DNA of 64,000 nucleotides from Streptomyces hygroscopicus (GTDB taxonomy: Bacteria > Actinomycetota > Actinomycetes > Streptomycetales > Streptomycetaceae). Shown here piece by piece: positions 16,807 to 25,188 of the stretch. Every line of letters starts with the position of its first letter. Position 1 is the first letter of the stretch. The stretch covers positions 434,001 to 498,000 of the forward strand of contig CP018627.1 in NCBI GenBank assembly GCA_002021875.1, in the 5' to 3' direction. The translations under genes and the position numbers were made by a program. The notes below the pieces were generated by a model. The model ran no database searches, had not been told where the DNA came from, and worked only from the letters and a program-made list of their open reading frames with translations.

Positions 16807-17756
16807 CGGACGTCTCCCAGCAGCGCGGCGCGGGTGGTGTCGTCGAACTCGGCGAGGCTGCCGGCCAGTTCGCCGCGGCTGACGGCGTAGCCGTGCATGA
16901 TGCTCCCGGTGGCGGTGTGCACCAGCCGTCCGTCGCGGTGGACATAGGTGTCGAAGGTGGCGGTGTACATCACGTCCTTGAGGATCTCCTGGACGGTGAA
17001 CACGGTGTGCAGGGTCTCTTCCATGAGTGCGTCGGCGAGCATGTGCACCCGGGCGCGGGACACCACGGGGATCCAGCCGCGCTCGACGAGCATGGTGCGG
17101 ATGGAGATGCCGCGGTCCTCCAGGAATCGGTCCACGACCTCCTCCATGGCCCGGACGTAGCCGGAGTGCTGGAGCCGGTCGGAGAAGTGGCAGTAGAAGT
17201 ACGGGATCCGCCAGGACCACAGGAAGGCGTTGGAGCCGGCCGGGGTGAGAACGGCGGACAGCTCGCTGTCGGCGACGGTCCGGGGCTCGTGGTCCGCGGC
17301 GTCGGCGAGGGCGGCCACCTCGGGGACCGTGTAGGGCTCCAGATGGGCGGGGACGGGCTGGATGCCGGCCGGGGCGTCCTTCAGGGTGACCAGGGCGACC
17401 CGGATCTTGCCGGTGAGGACGGTGACGGTCTCGCCGTCCCGCTCGACGGTCAGCCGGAGCTTGAACGGGGCGCCGTGGCCGGGCTTGGGCTTGCCCGGCT
17501 CCACGACGGCGGTGACCTCGTCGTCGATGCCGAGCGTGGCGGGCAGGCTGACCGAGTGGTCGACGATCTCCAGGCCGAGGCCGTAGGTGTGGTACAGCGT
17601 CTCCGCGCCCACCCCGCGCTCGCGGAAGTACTGGAGGACCGCCTCCTCCGTCAGATACATGAAGTGCTTGAAGCCGATCCAGGTGCGGATGTTGGCGCCC
17701 TCGTAGCGGGGCCTGCCCACGGGGGTGGTGAGGGTGCCGTCCAGCAGCTCCGTCAT
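16803..17756 (-). CDS. Double-hotdog thioesterase/dehydratase-like protein
   Basis: A 317-aa protein that appears to hold two hotdog repeats. The first includes FKHFMYLTEEAVLQYFRERG and VDHSVSLPATLGIDDEVTA; the second includes SGYVRAMEEVVDRFLEDRG and LKDVMYTATFDTYVHRDG. Tandem hotdog proteins act as acyl thioesterases or dehydratases. ATG 17756 was chosen because AAAGGA lies six bases upstream; another ATG two codons earlier sits directly on that ribosome site. It lies between the alpha/beta hydrolase and the isomerase-like gene and probably acts on the ACP-bound acyl chain. Exact role unknown. Confidence 0.65.
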   Translation of the reverse strand: MTELLDGTLTTPVGRPRYEGANIRTWIGFKHFMYLTEEAVLQYFRERGVGAETLYHTYGLGLEIVDHSVSLPATLGIDDEVTAVVEPGKPKPGHGAPFKLRLTVERDGETVTVLTGKIRVALVTLKDAPAGIQPVPAHLEPYTVPEVAALADAADHEPRTVADSELSAVLTPAGSNAFLWSWRIPYFYCHFSDRLQHSGYVRAMEEVVDRFLEDRGISIRTMLVERGWIPVVSRARVHMLADALMEETLHTVFTVQEILKDVMYTATFDTYVHRDGRLVHTATGSIMHGYAVSRGELAGSLAEFDDTTRAALLGDVR

Positions 17757-17758
17757 GG

Positions 17759-18658
17759 TCATTCCTTTGTGGTGAGAAGGGTGGTGGCGAGGGAGGTGGC
17801 CACCGGGAGGGCGGTGAGGTCGTCCAGGAAGCCGGTGATGTCCGCGCCGACGTCCCCGGGCTGCTCCGCATGGCAGAAGTGGGTGTAGCCGGGGCGTCTG
17901 CGGACCGTCGCCGCGGGCATGGCGGTGGCCAGGGCCGCCGCGCGGTCCTCGGACAGCGAGGCGTCGCCGTGTCCGGCCAGGACGAGGGTGGGCACGGTGA
18001 CGGCGCCCAGGTCCAGTTCGGTGGTGCCGGTGAACTGCAGGAACAGGGTGAGGAATCCGACCGGGCCGATCCGCTCGACGGTGGTGTCCGCCATGGCGGC
18101 GAGCACCTCGGGGTCCAGGTCCTGGGCCCGTCTCCCCAGTCCGACGCGTACGCCGTCGGCGATGATCTGCCGGAAGCCCGCCAGCGCCGCGTCGTGCAGG
18201 GGCCAGTCCACCCGGAGGGATTCGGGGCGGAAGAACGGGGCGAGGAGTACCGCGGCGCGCGGCTGGGGCGCGCCGTCCCGGTCGGCCAGGTGTTCCAGGA
18301 CGGCGTTGGCTCCGAAGGAGTGGCCGATCAGGATGTCCACGGGCTCGGGGACCAGGGCGAGCGCCTCGCGCAGCCAGTGCGCGGGGGTGCCGTGGTGCCG
18401 CCAGCGGTAGCGGTTGCCCGCGCGCCACGGCAGGTCGAGCGCGTAGGTCCGGCAGCGGCCCGCCAGCTCTCCGGCCAGCGGCTGCCATCCGGCCCACCCG
18501 CCTTCGAGACCGTGTACCAGGGCCACCACGGGAGGGCCGGGGTGCGGTGCCGGGGACGTCCCCAGCACGGCCAGCCGCTCCCGCGTCCTGTGGACCTCGG
18601 CCACCGCTGTCCACCAGTCGGGCGGGGGTCCCGGGCGCGCCCCGTTCGGCTCCGCCAT
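17759..18658 (-). CDS. Alpha/beta hydrolase
   Basis: A 299-aa alpha/beta-fold hydrolase. The oxyanion region is VALVHGLEGGWAGW, the nucleophile elbow is GHSFG, and the acid and histidine are likely in LVLAGHGDAS and GYTHFCHAE. It starts at ATG 18658 after a GGGAGG-rich stretch and directly follows the degenerate ketosynthase gene. Within this cluster it may be an editing thioesterase for misprimed ACPs, or a hydrolase for a pathway intermediate. Confidence 0.75.
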   Translation of the reverse strand: MAEPNGARPGPPPDWWTAVAEVHRTRERLAVLGTSPAPHPGPPVVALVHGLEGGWAGWQPLAGELAGRCRTYALDLPWRAGNRYRWRHHGTPAHWLREALALVPEPVDILIGHSFGANAVLEHLADRDGAPQPRAAVLLAPFFRPESLRVDWPLHDAALAGFRQIIADGVRVGLGRRAQDLDPEVLAAMADTTVERIGPVGFLTLFLQFTGTTELDLGAVTVPTLVLAGHGDASLSEDRAAALATAMPAATVRRRPGYTHFCHAEQPGDVGADITGFLDDLTALPVATSLATTLLTTKE

Positions 18659-18659
18659 G

Positions 18660-19637
18660 TCAACCGCCTCCCGCGAGGGCGGGGACGACCGCCGGGTCGA
18701 GCCGCACCGAGGCGTAGCCGTCCTCGCCGTCACCGCAGGTGATCAGCGCCCCACCCGGCCCGGACGGCTGCCCGGAGCCCAGCCAGGCGGCGGCCACGGC
18801 CAGTTGGACCACGCCGAGCGCTCCGTAAACCTCGCCCAGATGCGCGGTGAGGTCGATGCCGCCACCGGCTCCCGGGGCCCCGGGAGCGGTGAGCCGGAGC
18901 GCGGTGGGCGGCGCGAGGGTGTCGGCGATGTCGTCCGGCCGGGTGTGCCGGCGCACGCCGCCCAGGCGCGGTCCGGTCCCGCCGGGTTCCAGTACGACGC
19001 AGGCGGCGGCGGCCCGGAGCGGGACCGGCAGCGCGGTGCCGGGTGCGGCGGGGCGGAGGGCGGCCAGCCCGCGGGCCACCTCGTCATCGGGTTCGACCCC
19101 GACCACCACGACCCGGCGGGCGCGTTGGCCGCGCAGCAGCAGGGCGCCCAGCCGGACGGCGTCCAGACCGGAGGTGGCGCCGGAGCACACCATCAGATTG
19201 GGCCCGGTGAAGCCGTAGCGGATGGCGAGGGTGCTGGCGATCACATTGCTGGAGGCGTTGGGACCGTTCAGCGGGCTGACGTCGTGGGCGGAGCCGGCCC
19301 GCATCTCGGCCACGATGTCGCGGACGGTCCGGGCGTTGCCGACGTTGGAGCTGACGACGACGGCGGTGTGTTCCGCTCCGGGGAGCGGTTCGGTGAGCTT
19401 GCCCGGGGGCAGTGCGAAGGCACGGTGGACCGCGCACAGCGCCAGCCGGGTCGCGTCCTCCTTGAACAGCAGCCCCTTGCGGCCCAGTACGGTGTGCGCC
19501 TGGTCCGGGCCGCAGGCCGGTTCCGGGGCCACGGAGGAGAAGAGCTCCCCCGCCGCGGTCGCCGCGAAGCCACCGATCGGATCGGGCACATGGAGGGCGT
19601 GTGCGGTGACGGTCACCCCGTCGGAGTTCATGGTCAT
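18660..19637 (-). CDS. Degenerate ketosynthase (chain-length-factor-like)
   Basis: A 325-aa thiolase-fold protein, shorter than a normal 400-aa ketosynthase. Aligned by eye to its neighbour, the nucleophile region reads VCSGATSGLDAV, with Gly where the catalytic Cys should be, and the HGTGT and KxxxGH histidine motifs are absent. This is what a chain-length-factor partner or a dead KS looks like. It overlaps the intact KS gene (ATGA), so the two probably form a heterodimer, the second KS/CLF-like pair of this cluster. Confidence 0.7.
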   Translation of the reverse strand: MTMNSDGVTVTAHALHVPDPIGGFAATAAGELFSSVAPEPACGPDQAHTVLGRKGLLFKEDATRLALCAVHRAFALPPGKLTEPLPGAEHTAVVVSSNVGNARTVRDIVAEMRAGSAHDVSPLNGPNASSNVIASTLAIRYGFTGPNLMVCSGATSGLDAVRLGALLLRGQRARRVVVVGVEPDDEVARGLAALRPAAPGTALPVPLRAAAACVVLEPGGTGPRLGGVRRHTRPDDIADTLAPPTALRLTAPGAPGAGGGIDLTAHLGEVYGALGVVQLAVAAAWLGSGQPSGPGGALITCGDGEDGYASVRLDPAVVPALAGGG

Positions 19638-20770
19638 CGGTCCACCCCGATCACGCTGACGGCATTGACTCCGCCGAATCCGAAGGCGTTGACCTGGGCC
19701 ACCCGGGCGTCGCACGGGGCGGGTTCGCCGACGACCAGCCGCAGTCCGGCGGCCGCCTCGATCGGCTCGGCCAGCCCCACGGTCGCGGGCACCGAACCGG
19801 AGCGCATCGCCTCGGCGGCGACGAGCAGGCTCATCAGCGCCGCGCTGCCGGAGGTGTGCCCGATGGCGCCCTTGATGCCGGTCACCAGCGGGCCCGGGGC
19901 GGCACCGGCGAAGACCGTGTCCAGGGCGGCGGCCTCGGTCGGGTCGTTGAGCGCGGTGCCGGTGCCATGGGCGAGGACCAGGCCGATGTCGTGCGGGCTG
20001 ACCCCGGCGCGGCGGTGGGCGTCCCGCATGGCCGCGACGATGCCGCCCACGTCCGGGGCGGTCTCATGGTGGGCGTCGCAGGAGAGCCCGGTGGCGAGGA
20101 CGGTGGCGAGTGCGCCGGGCCCGGCGTCGGCGGCCCGGCGCAGGACGACCGCCACCGCGCCCTCGCCCAGCAGGACACCGGCGCGGCCCTCCTGGAAGGG
20201 TTGGAGTGCGGGCGTGGGAGCGTCGGCCACCCGGCCGATCATGGTGAGCATGGATTCGCTCATCGCGTCGCAGCCCGCCGCGACGACCGCGTCGGCCTCG
20301 CCCGCCGCGAGCAGGTCCTGGGCGAGCGCGAGGGCGTGGCCGGATGCGGAGCAGGCGTTGGACACCGTGATCACCTCGGTGACCTCGGGCAGCACCTCCC
20401 GGACCGCGGTGGTGAAGTGCAGATCCCGGCGGCGCACCGGGACGCCGTCCACGGCCCAGCGCTCCATGGCCCGCAGTTCGCGCAGTCCGGTGCCGACGAT
20501 GACGGACACCCGCTCGGCGGCCGGGTCCACCCCGGCCTGGCGGACCGCGCCGAGGACACAGCGGGCGAGCCAACGCCCGGCCCGCAGCGGCAGTTCGGAC
20601 TCGGCGTCGGCGGAGTCGTCGACGTGGTAGCCGCGGGTGACGTTGATGCGGCCGGTGTCGTAGAACCGCAGGCCCTGGCTGCCGTCGACGCCCTTGGCCA
20701 GGGCGGCGAAGGTGGTGTCGGTGCCGCCGTGGCAGGTGAGCAGCTCAGCCCCGGTGATCGCCACGTGCAC
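19634..20770 (-). CDS. Ketosynthase with intact C-H-H triad (second pair)
   Basis: A 378-aa beta-ketoacyl synthase. The nucleophile is in VSNACSASGHA (Cys near residue 140) and the two histidines are in AHGTGTALND (about 268) and KGAIGHTSGSA (about 305). The N-terminus (VHVAITGAELLTCHGG) starts at a GTG that overlaps the preceding CLF gene by 26 bases. It is diverged from the KS-alpha gene upstream, so the two pairs are not a simple recent duplication. It may extend the acyl chain at a different length range or perform the cyclisation-related elongation known from multi-KS cinnamoyl pathways. Confidence 0.82.
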   Translation of the reverse strand: MHVAITGAELLTCHGGTDTTFAALAKGVDGSQGLRFYDTGRINVTRGYHVDDSADAESELPLRAGRWLARCVLGAVRQAGVDPAAERVSVIVGTGLRELRAMERWAVDGVPVRRRDLHFTTAVREVLPEVTEVITVSNACSASGHALALAQDLLAAGEADAVVAAGCDAMSESMLTMIGRVADAPTPALQPFQEGRAGVLLGEGAVAVVLRRAADAGPGALATVLATGLSCDAHHETAPDVGGIVAAMRDAHRRAGVSPHDIGLVLAHGTGTALNDPTEAAALDTVFAGAAPGPLVTGIKGAIGHTSGSAALMSLLVAAEAMRSGSVPATVGLAEPIEAAAGLRLVVGEPAPCDARVAQVNAFGFGGVNAVSVIGVDR

Positions 20771-21923
20771 GGTGCCACCCCCTCAGTACGGCCGCGCCGA
20801 CACCGCCGTCGGGAGAGACCGAGGTGACCACGGACACCGCGCCGTCCAGCTCCGGGTGGCCGCGGTGGCCGGCCAGCAGGGCGGCGATCTGCAGCGAGCC
20901 GGAGGCGCTCTGGCACTCGCCGACCCACTCAGTGGCCCGCACCCGCCACACCTCGGCGCCGAGCGCGCTCTCGATACCACGGCGCTCGATGTCGTCCAGG
21001 CGGGCGATTCCGCTCTCGCCGGTGGCGACCGCCCGCACCTGGGACGGTTCCACCGCGGCGCGGCGCAGGGCGCGGCCGACGCAGTCGGCGAGCCCGGCTC
21101 CGGCGTCGGGCTCCCGGCCGGGGGCGCCGTAGGTGCCGACCTCGACCGCCAGGACCTCGGCGTCGGGGGTGCGTCCCTGGGCGCGTACCGCCTCGGCGTT
21201 CTCCACGACGAAGACGGCGGAGCCTTCGCCGACCTTGGCCCGGCCCTCCTCGGCGGAGTGCTGGCGGTGGCTGAACCAGGCGGTGTGCGGGCTGAACTCC
21301 TCGGCGGAACCGACGAGCAGGGCGTCCGCGTAGCCGCGCCGGATCTGGTTGCGGGCGTAGCGCAGGGCGCTCAGCCCGGCGAGCCGGCCGCCGGCGACGG
21401 TGGCGTTGACGCCCTTGAGCCCCAGCCAGATCGCGGACTGGCCGGCGGCGCAGTTCATCACGGTGTTGGGGAACAGCACCGGGTTGACCCGGAACGGCCG
21501 GTCGCCCTCCAGGGTTTCACGGCTGTAGTCGCTGGTGGCCTTGATGCTGCCGGCGGTGGTGCCAAGGACGATGCCGACCCGGTCGCGGTTGTCGTCGGTG
21601 ACGGTCAGGTCGGTGTCGTCGAGGGCGAGGGTGCAGCCCAGCAGACCGAGGGAGGTGCTGCGGTCGAAGAAGCTGGTGCCCTTGCGGCCGAGGTGGTCGC
21701 GCACCTTGAAGTCGGGCATGGCGAACGCCTCGTGCTCGGGCAGCTCTTCGTCGAACATGCCGGTGACGTCGCGCAGCCCGCTGCGGCCTTCGCCGATGGC
21801 GGTGGTGAACTCGCCGGCGCCGATGGCCAGGGAGGTGACGACGCCCCAGCCGGTGATGGCCAGGGTGTTCTCGCGGACGCCCCGGTGGCCGGGGGTGTCC
21901 GGGGTGATGGCGGTGGCGTTCAT
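20745..21923 (-). CDS. Chain length factor (KS-beta)
   Basis: A 392-aa KS-beta protein of the type II PKS. The fold and landmarks (ITGWGVVTSLAIG, FPNTVMNCAAGQSAIWLGLKG) are of the KS family, but the nucleophile region reads ATVAGGRLAGLSALRYA, with Arg aligned to the catalytic Cys of its partner, and the HGTGT motif is lost. It should dimerise with the upstream KS-alpha (its start overlaps that gene by four bases) and set chain length. Aromatic PKS CLFs usually carry Gln at this position; Arg is a difference worth noting. Confidence 0.85.
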   Translation of the reverse strand: MNATAITPDTPGHRGVRENTLAITGWGVVTSLAIGAGEFTTAIGEGRSGLRDVTGMFDEELPEHEAFAMPDFKVRDHLGRKGTSFFDRSTSLGLLGCTLALDDTDLTVTDDNRDRVGIVLGTTAGSIKATSDYSRETLEGDRPFRVNPVLFPNTVMNCAAGQSAIWLGLKGVNATVAGGRLAGLSALRYARNQIRRGYADALLVGSAEEFSPHTAWFSHRQHSAEEGRAKVGEGSAVFVVENAEAVRAQGRTPDAEVLAVEVGTYGAPGREPDAGAGLADCVGRALRRAAVEPSQVRAVATGESGIARLDDIERRGIESALGAEVWRVRATEWVGECQSASGSLQIAALLAGHRGHPELDGAVSVVTSVSPDGGVGAAVLRGWHRARGDHRG

Positions 21924-23128
21924 GCGACCCGTCCGAGGATGGTGATGGCGTTGTTGCCGCCGAAGGCGAAGCCGTTGTTCTGCACGACCTTGGGCTGTGC
22001 CGGGCGGCTCTCGTTCGGCACGGGGTCGATGGCGGGCAGTTCGGGGTCGGGGGTGCGGTAGTTGGTGGTCGGGGGCAGGAAGCCCTCGTCGATGGCGAGT
22101 GCGGAGGCGATGGCGCCGAATCCGCTGGCCGCGCCCATGGTGTGGCCGAGCATGGACTTGATGGAGCTGATCGGCGGAGGCCGGGTGCCGAAGACCTCGA
22201 CCACGGCCTGGGCCTCCATCGCGTCGTTGGCCGGGGTGCCGGTGCCGTGGGCGCAGATGTAGTCGATGTCGGCGGGGGCGATACCGGCGTTGTGGTGGGC
22301 CCGGCGCATGCACTCGGCGATGCTCACCGGGTCGGGGGCGACCATGTGGTTGGCGTCGCAATTGAGGCCGTAGCCGAGCACCTCGGCGTAGATGTGGGCG
22401 CCGCGTTCGGTGGCGGACTCCAGGGACTCCAGGAAGAGGGCGGCCCCGCCCTCGCCGGTGAGGATGCCGGAGCGGTCCTTGTCGAACGGTGAGCAGACCT
22501 TCTCGGTGAGCGCGCCGAGCCGGTAGAAACCGGCGTGCGCCCAGCGGCACACCGAGTCCGCGCCACCGGCGATCATGTAGTCGGCGTCGCCGGTGACGAT
22601 CTGGTCGTAGGCGTAGCCGAGTGCGTAGTTGCTGGCCGAGCAGGCGGTGGACAGGGTCACCGCCTCGCCGGTGAGGCCGAGTTCCTGGTTGACGGCGGCG
22701 GCCAGCCGGGAGGCCGGGACCTGGGCCGCGTACGCCGGGGTGATCTGGTCCAGCCCGCTGTGCACCCACTCGGCGGTGAGGGCCTCGATGACCTGGGATT
22801 CTCCGCTGGTGGTGCCGATGCTGGAGCCGGCGGAGGCGCCCGCGAGCGCCTTCTCGTCGATTCCGGCGTCCTCGACGGCCAGCCGCGCGGCGGCGGCCGC
22901 GAACAGGCTGGTGCGGCCCCACTCGGATGTGGAGAGGGTGCGCAGCAGCGCCTTGGGGTCGAAGTCGGGTACCTCACCGGCCATGTAGTGCGGGAAGCCG
23001 GAGGAGTCGAAGCTGGAGATGGCGGAGATGCCACTGGTGCCGGCGCGCAGGGCCTGGCCGAACGCCGTGACACCGGTGCCGATGCTGGAGACCGGGCCGA
23101 GCCCGGTGATGACCACTCGTCGGTTCAT
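21920..23128 (-). CDS. Ketosynthase (KS-alpha) of highly reducing type II PKS
   Basis: A 402-aa FabF-like ketosynthase. The catalytic Cys is in LSTACSASNYA (about residue 163), with histidines in CAHGTGTPAND (about 294) and KSMLGHTMGAA (about 329). With the downstream CLF it forms the condensing enzyme. The set of KS-alpha, CLF, ACP, ketoreductase and two hotdog dehydratases is the composition of highly reducing type II PKSs, which build conjugated polyene chains instead of poly-beta-ketones. Start at ATG 23128, seven bases downstream of the ACP stop. Confidence 0.92.
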   Translation of the reverse strand: MNRRVVITGLGPVSSIGTGVTAFGQALRAGTSGISAISSFDSSGFPHYMAGEVPDFDPKALLRTLSTSEWGRTSLFAAAAARLAVEDAGIDEKALAGASAGSSIGTTSGESQVIEALTAEWVHSGLDQITPAYAAQVPASRLAAAVNQELGLTGEAVTLSTACSASNYALGYAYDQIVTGDADYMIAGGADSVCRWAHAGFYRLGALTEKVCSPFDKDRSGILTGEGGAALFLESLESATERGAHIYAEVLGYGLNCDANHMVAPDPVSIAECMRRAHHNAGIAPADIDYICAHGTGTPANDAMEAQAVVEVFGTRPPPISSIKSMLGHTMGAASGFGAIASALAIDEGFLPPTTNYRTPDPELPAIDPVPNESRPAQPKVVQNNGFAFGGNNAITILGRVA

Positions 23129-23134
23129 CGGTGA

Positions 23135-23392
23135 TCAGTCCTGCCAGCCGGCCTGGTTGGCCACGACGTCGTAGACGGCCTTGAGGTTCTCCATCCGCGG
23201 CAGCTCGGACTGCGGGATGTCGATCTTGTACTTCTTCTCGATCCGGGCGAGGATCTCGATCGCCCGGAGCGAGTCCGCCTCGTGCTCCTCCACGAACGAA
23301 CCGGTCTCGGTGATCTCCTCCGGCTCGACCTCGAGCACCTCGGCGACGATCTCGCGCAGCTCGTCCAGATGCTTCTCACGCGCTTCGGACAT
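23135..23392 (-). CDS. Acyl carrier protein, copy 1
   Basis: An 85-aa acidic ACP with the phosphopantetheine serine in EADSLRAIEI (about residue 41). It sits next to the KS-alpha gene and should carry the growing acyl chain. AGGAG lies just upstream of the ATG. It differs from the second ACP gene in this cluster by only two residues (Lys/Gln at 7 and Arg/Gln near 67) and three bases over 258. Confidence 0.93.
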   Translation of the reverse strand: MSEAREKHLDELREIVAEVLEVEPEEITETGSFVEEHEADSLRAIEILARIEKKYKIDIPQSELPRMENLKAVYDVVANQAGWQD

Positions 23393-23470
23393 GGGAATTC
23401 TCCTGAATTCGGCAGGGGGACGGGGGTGGCTGGCAAAAGCCTGGGACGGGGTTGGGGGGCGTGCGGAGGG

Positions 23471-23953
23471 TCATGAGCCGGTGCCGGCGGCGAGCCCCTC
23501 GCGTACGACGGCGAGGACCGAGCCGAGGGTGGCGATGCGGCGGTCGCCCACCCAGGTCTCGCCGCGCATGAACGCGTTGTCGCCGATGAGCTGGTCGATC
23601 TCGACGGTGTGGCGCAGCACATCGCCGGGGTAGGCGCTGCCGGTGATCGTCACCTCGCGGGCGGAGCCGAAGATGAGGGTGCCCTCGCTCCGCTCCCCGG
23701 CCGTGGCGGCGGAGTACAGCCACAGCACGGCGCCGGTCTGGCCGAACGACTCGACGAGCAGGGAGGCCGGATAGGCGTAGGCGGACGCGGGGAGGTGCTC
23801 GTCCAGACCGGCGTAGCAGGGTTCGCTGCCGGTCACGGTCTTGGTGGCGACGATGCGCACGCCGGGTTCGAGGTCCAGGACGCGGTCCACGAGCAGGACG
23901 GGGTGGCGGTGCGGGAGGATGCGCCGGATGTCGGCGTGCTCAAGCGTGACCAT
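23471..23953 (-). CDS. FabZ-type 3-hydroxyacyl-ACP dehydratase subunit
   Basis: A 160-aa hotdog protein with the FabZ signature near the N-terminus (IRRILPHRHPVLLVDRV), including the catalytic His region, and YPASLLVESFGQTGA in place of the usual PGVL(I/L)EAxAQ segment. It should dehydrate the beta-hydroxyacyl-ACP formed by the ketoreductase. The following small hotdog gene overlaps by 14 bases, and the two may form a heterodimeric dehydratase as in other highly reducing type II systems. Confidence 0.85.
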   Translation of the reverse strand: MVTLEHADIRRILPHRHPVLLVDRVLDLEPGVRIVATKTVTGSEPCYAGLDEHLPASAYAYPASLLVESFGQTGAVLWLYSAATAGERSEGTLIFGSAREVTITGSAYPGDVLRHTVEIDQLIGDNAFMRGETWVGDRRIATLGSVLAVVREGLAAGTGS

Positions 23954-24374
23954 CGCCGTCCCTCCGGTCGATGCGCAGTTCGAGGGTCATCCGGGCGGAC
24001 AGGGCACCGTCGCCGCGGTGGCAGCGGACCTTGGCCCGCACCGTCGCGGGGGTGTCGTCGCGTTCGGTCAGATCGCAGCCGATGCGCAGGGTGTCCCCGG
24101 GCAGGAGCGGGGCCGCGAAGCTGATCGAGGTGATGGCGGCCAGTTCGGCGACCGCACCCGGGCCGTGCCGTTCGGTGGCCCAGTGGCGGATGGCCTGGTG
24201 GACGGATTCGAGGGTGAACACACCCGGGTAGATGGTGAAGTCCGGGTAGTGGCCGACGAGATACGGGTCCTCGCCGGCGATCCGCTTGACCGCCTCCACC
24301 CGTGCGCCGGCCGGGGCGTCCGCGATGTCCACCGTGTCGACCGCGGTGAGCGGGGCGGCGAACCGGCGGCTCAC
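23940..24374 (-). CDS. Second hotdog dehydratase subunit
   Basis: A 144-aa hotdog protein. The motif VGHYPDFTIYPGVFTLESVHQA matches the FabZ/FabA core (GHFPxxPIxPGVLxxE), with the catalytic Glu/Asp position kept in LES. It starts with GTG overlapping the ketoreductase stop (GTGA) and its end overlaps the FabZ-type gene. Likely partner of that subunit; each protein lacks part of the classic signature, which fits a heterodimer. Confidence 0.82.
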   Translation of the reverse strand: MSRRFAAPLTAVDTVDIADAPAGARVEAVKRIAGEDPYLVGHYPDFTIYPGVFTLESVHQAIRHWATERHGPGAVAELAAITSISFAAPLLPGDTLRIGCDLTERDDTPATVRAKVRCHRGDGALSARMTLELRIDRRDGDGHA

Positions 24375-25111
24375 AGGACGATGCCCCCGTCGACCTGGAG
24401 GATCTGCCCGGTGATGTAGCCGGCCCGGTCGGACACCAGGAACGACACCAGTTCGGCCACGTCCTCGGGGGTGCCGAAGCGGCGCATGGGGACCAGCTCC
24501 ATCGCCTGGGCGCGCACCTTGTCGGTGAGGCCCGCGGTCATGTCGGTCTCGATGAACCCGGGGGCGACGACGTTGACCCGCAGGCCGTAGGGGGCGAGCT
24601 CCTTGGCCAGCGCCTTGCTCATGCCGTTGATACCGGCCTTGGCGGCGGAGTAGTTGGTCTGCGCCTTGTTGCCGTAGACGCCGGCCACCGAGGAGACGTT
24701 GACGATGACGCCCTGCTTGCGCTTCATGAAGCCGAACGCCATCGACCGGCAGAAGTTGAAGACACCGGTCAGGCTGGCGTCGATGACGGCGTCCCAGTCC
24801 TCCACCGGCATCAGCACGAGGGGGTTGTCGCGGACGATGCCGGCCGAGTTGACGAGGGTGTCGATGGGGCCGAGGTCGGCCTCGGCCTCCTTGATGAAGG
24901 ACTGCACGGCCTCGAAGTCCGCGACGTCACAGGGCGCGTGGAAGCAGCGCACCCCCAGCTCGCGGATCCGCTCGGCGGTCTCCTCGGCGCGCTCCTTCTC
25001 GCTGCGGTAGCAGAACGCGACGTCCATTCCGTCCTGGGCGAGGCGGAGGGCGACGCTCGCGCCGATACCGCGCGATCCCCCGGTGACAAGGGCACGGCGT
25101 TGTGTGGACAT
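24371..25111 (-). CDS. FabG-type 3-oxoacyl-ACP reductase
   Basis: A 246-aa short-chain dehydrogenase. The NADPH motif is TGGSRGIGAS, the active site is NVSSVAGVYGNKAQTNYSAAKAG (Ser, Tyr and Lys present), and it ends in QILQVDGGIVL as FabG proteins do. It reduces the beta-keto group at each elongation cycle of the reducing type II PKS. It is followed by the two dehydratase genes with GTGA coupling, and preceded by a 77-base gap to the diaminopropionate genes. Confidence 0.92.
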   Translation of the reverse strand: MSTQRRALVTGGSRGIGASVALRLAQDGMDVAFCYRSEKERAEETAERIRELGVRCFHAPCDVADFEAVQSFIKEAEADLGPIDTLVNSAGIVRDNPLVLMPVEDWDAVIDASLTGVFNFCRSMAFGFMKRKQGVIVNVSSVAGVYGNKAQTNYSAAKAGINGMSKALAKELAPYGLRVNVVAPGFIETDMTAGLTDKVRAQAMELVPMRRFGTPEDVAELVSFLVSDRAGYITGQILQVDGGIVL

Positions 25112-25188
25112 GGGAATTACCTCATGCTTCGGGGCCGGATATGGGCCAGTGAGTGGTGAGCGGAGGGCGGGTCACGAGCCGGTGGTGC

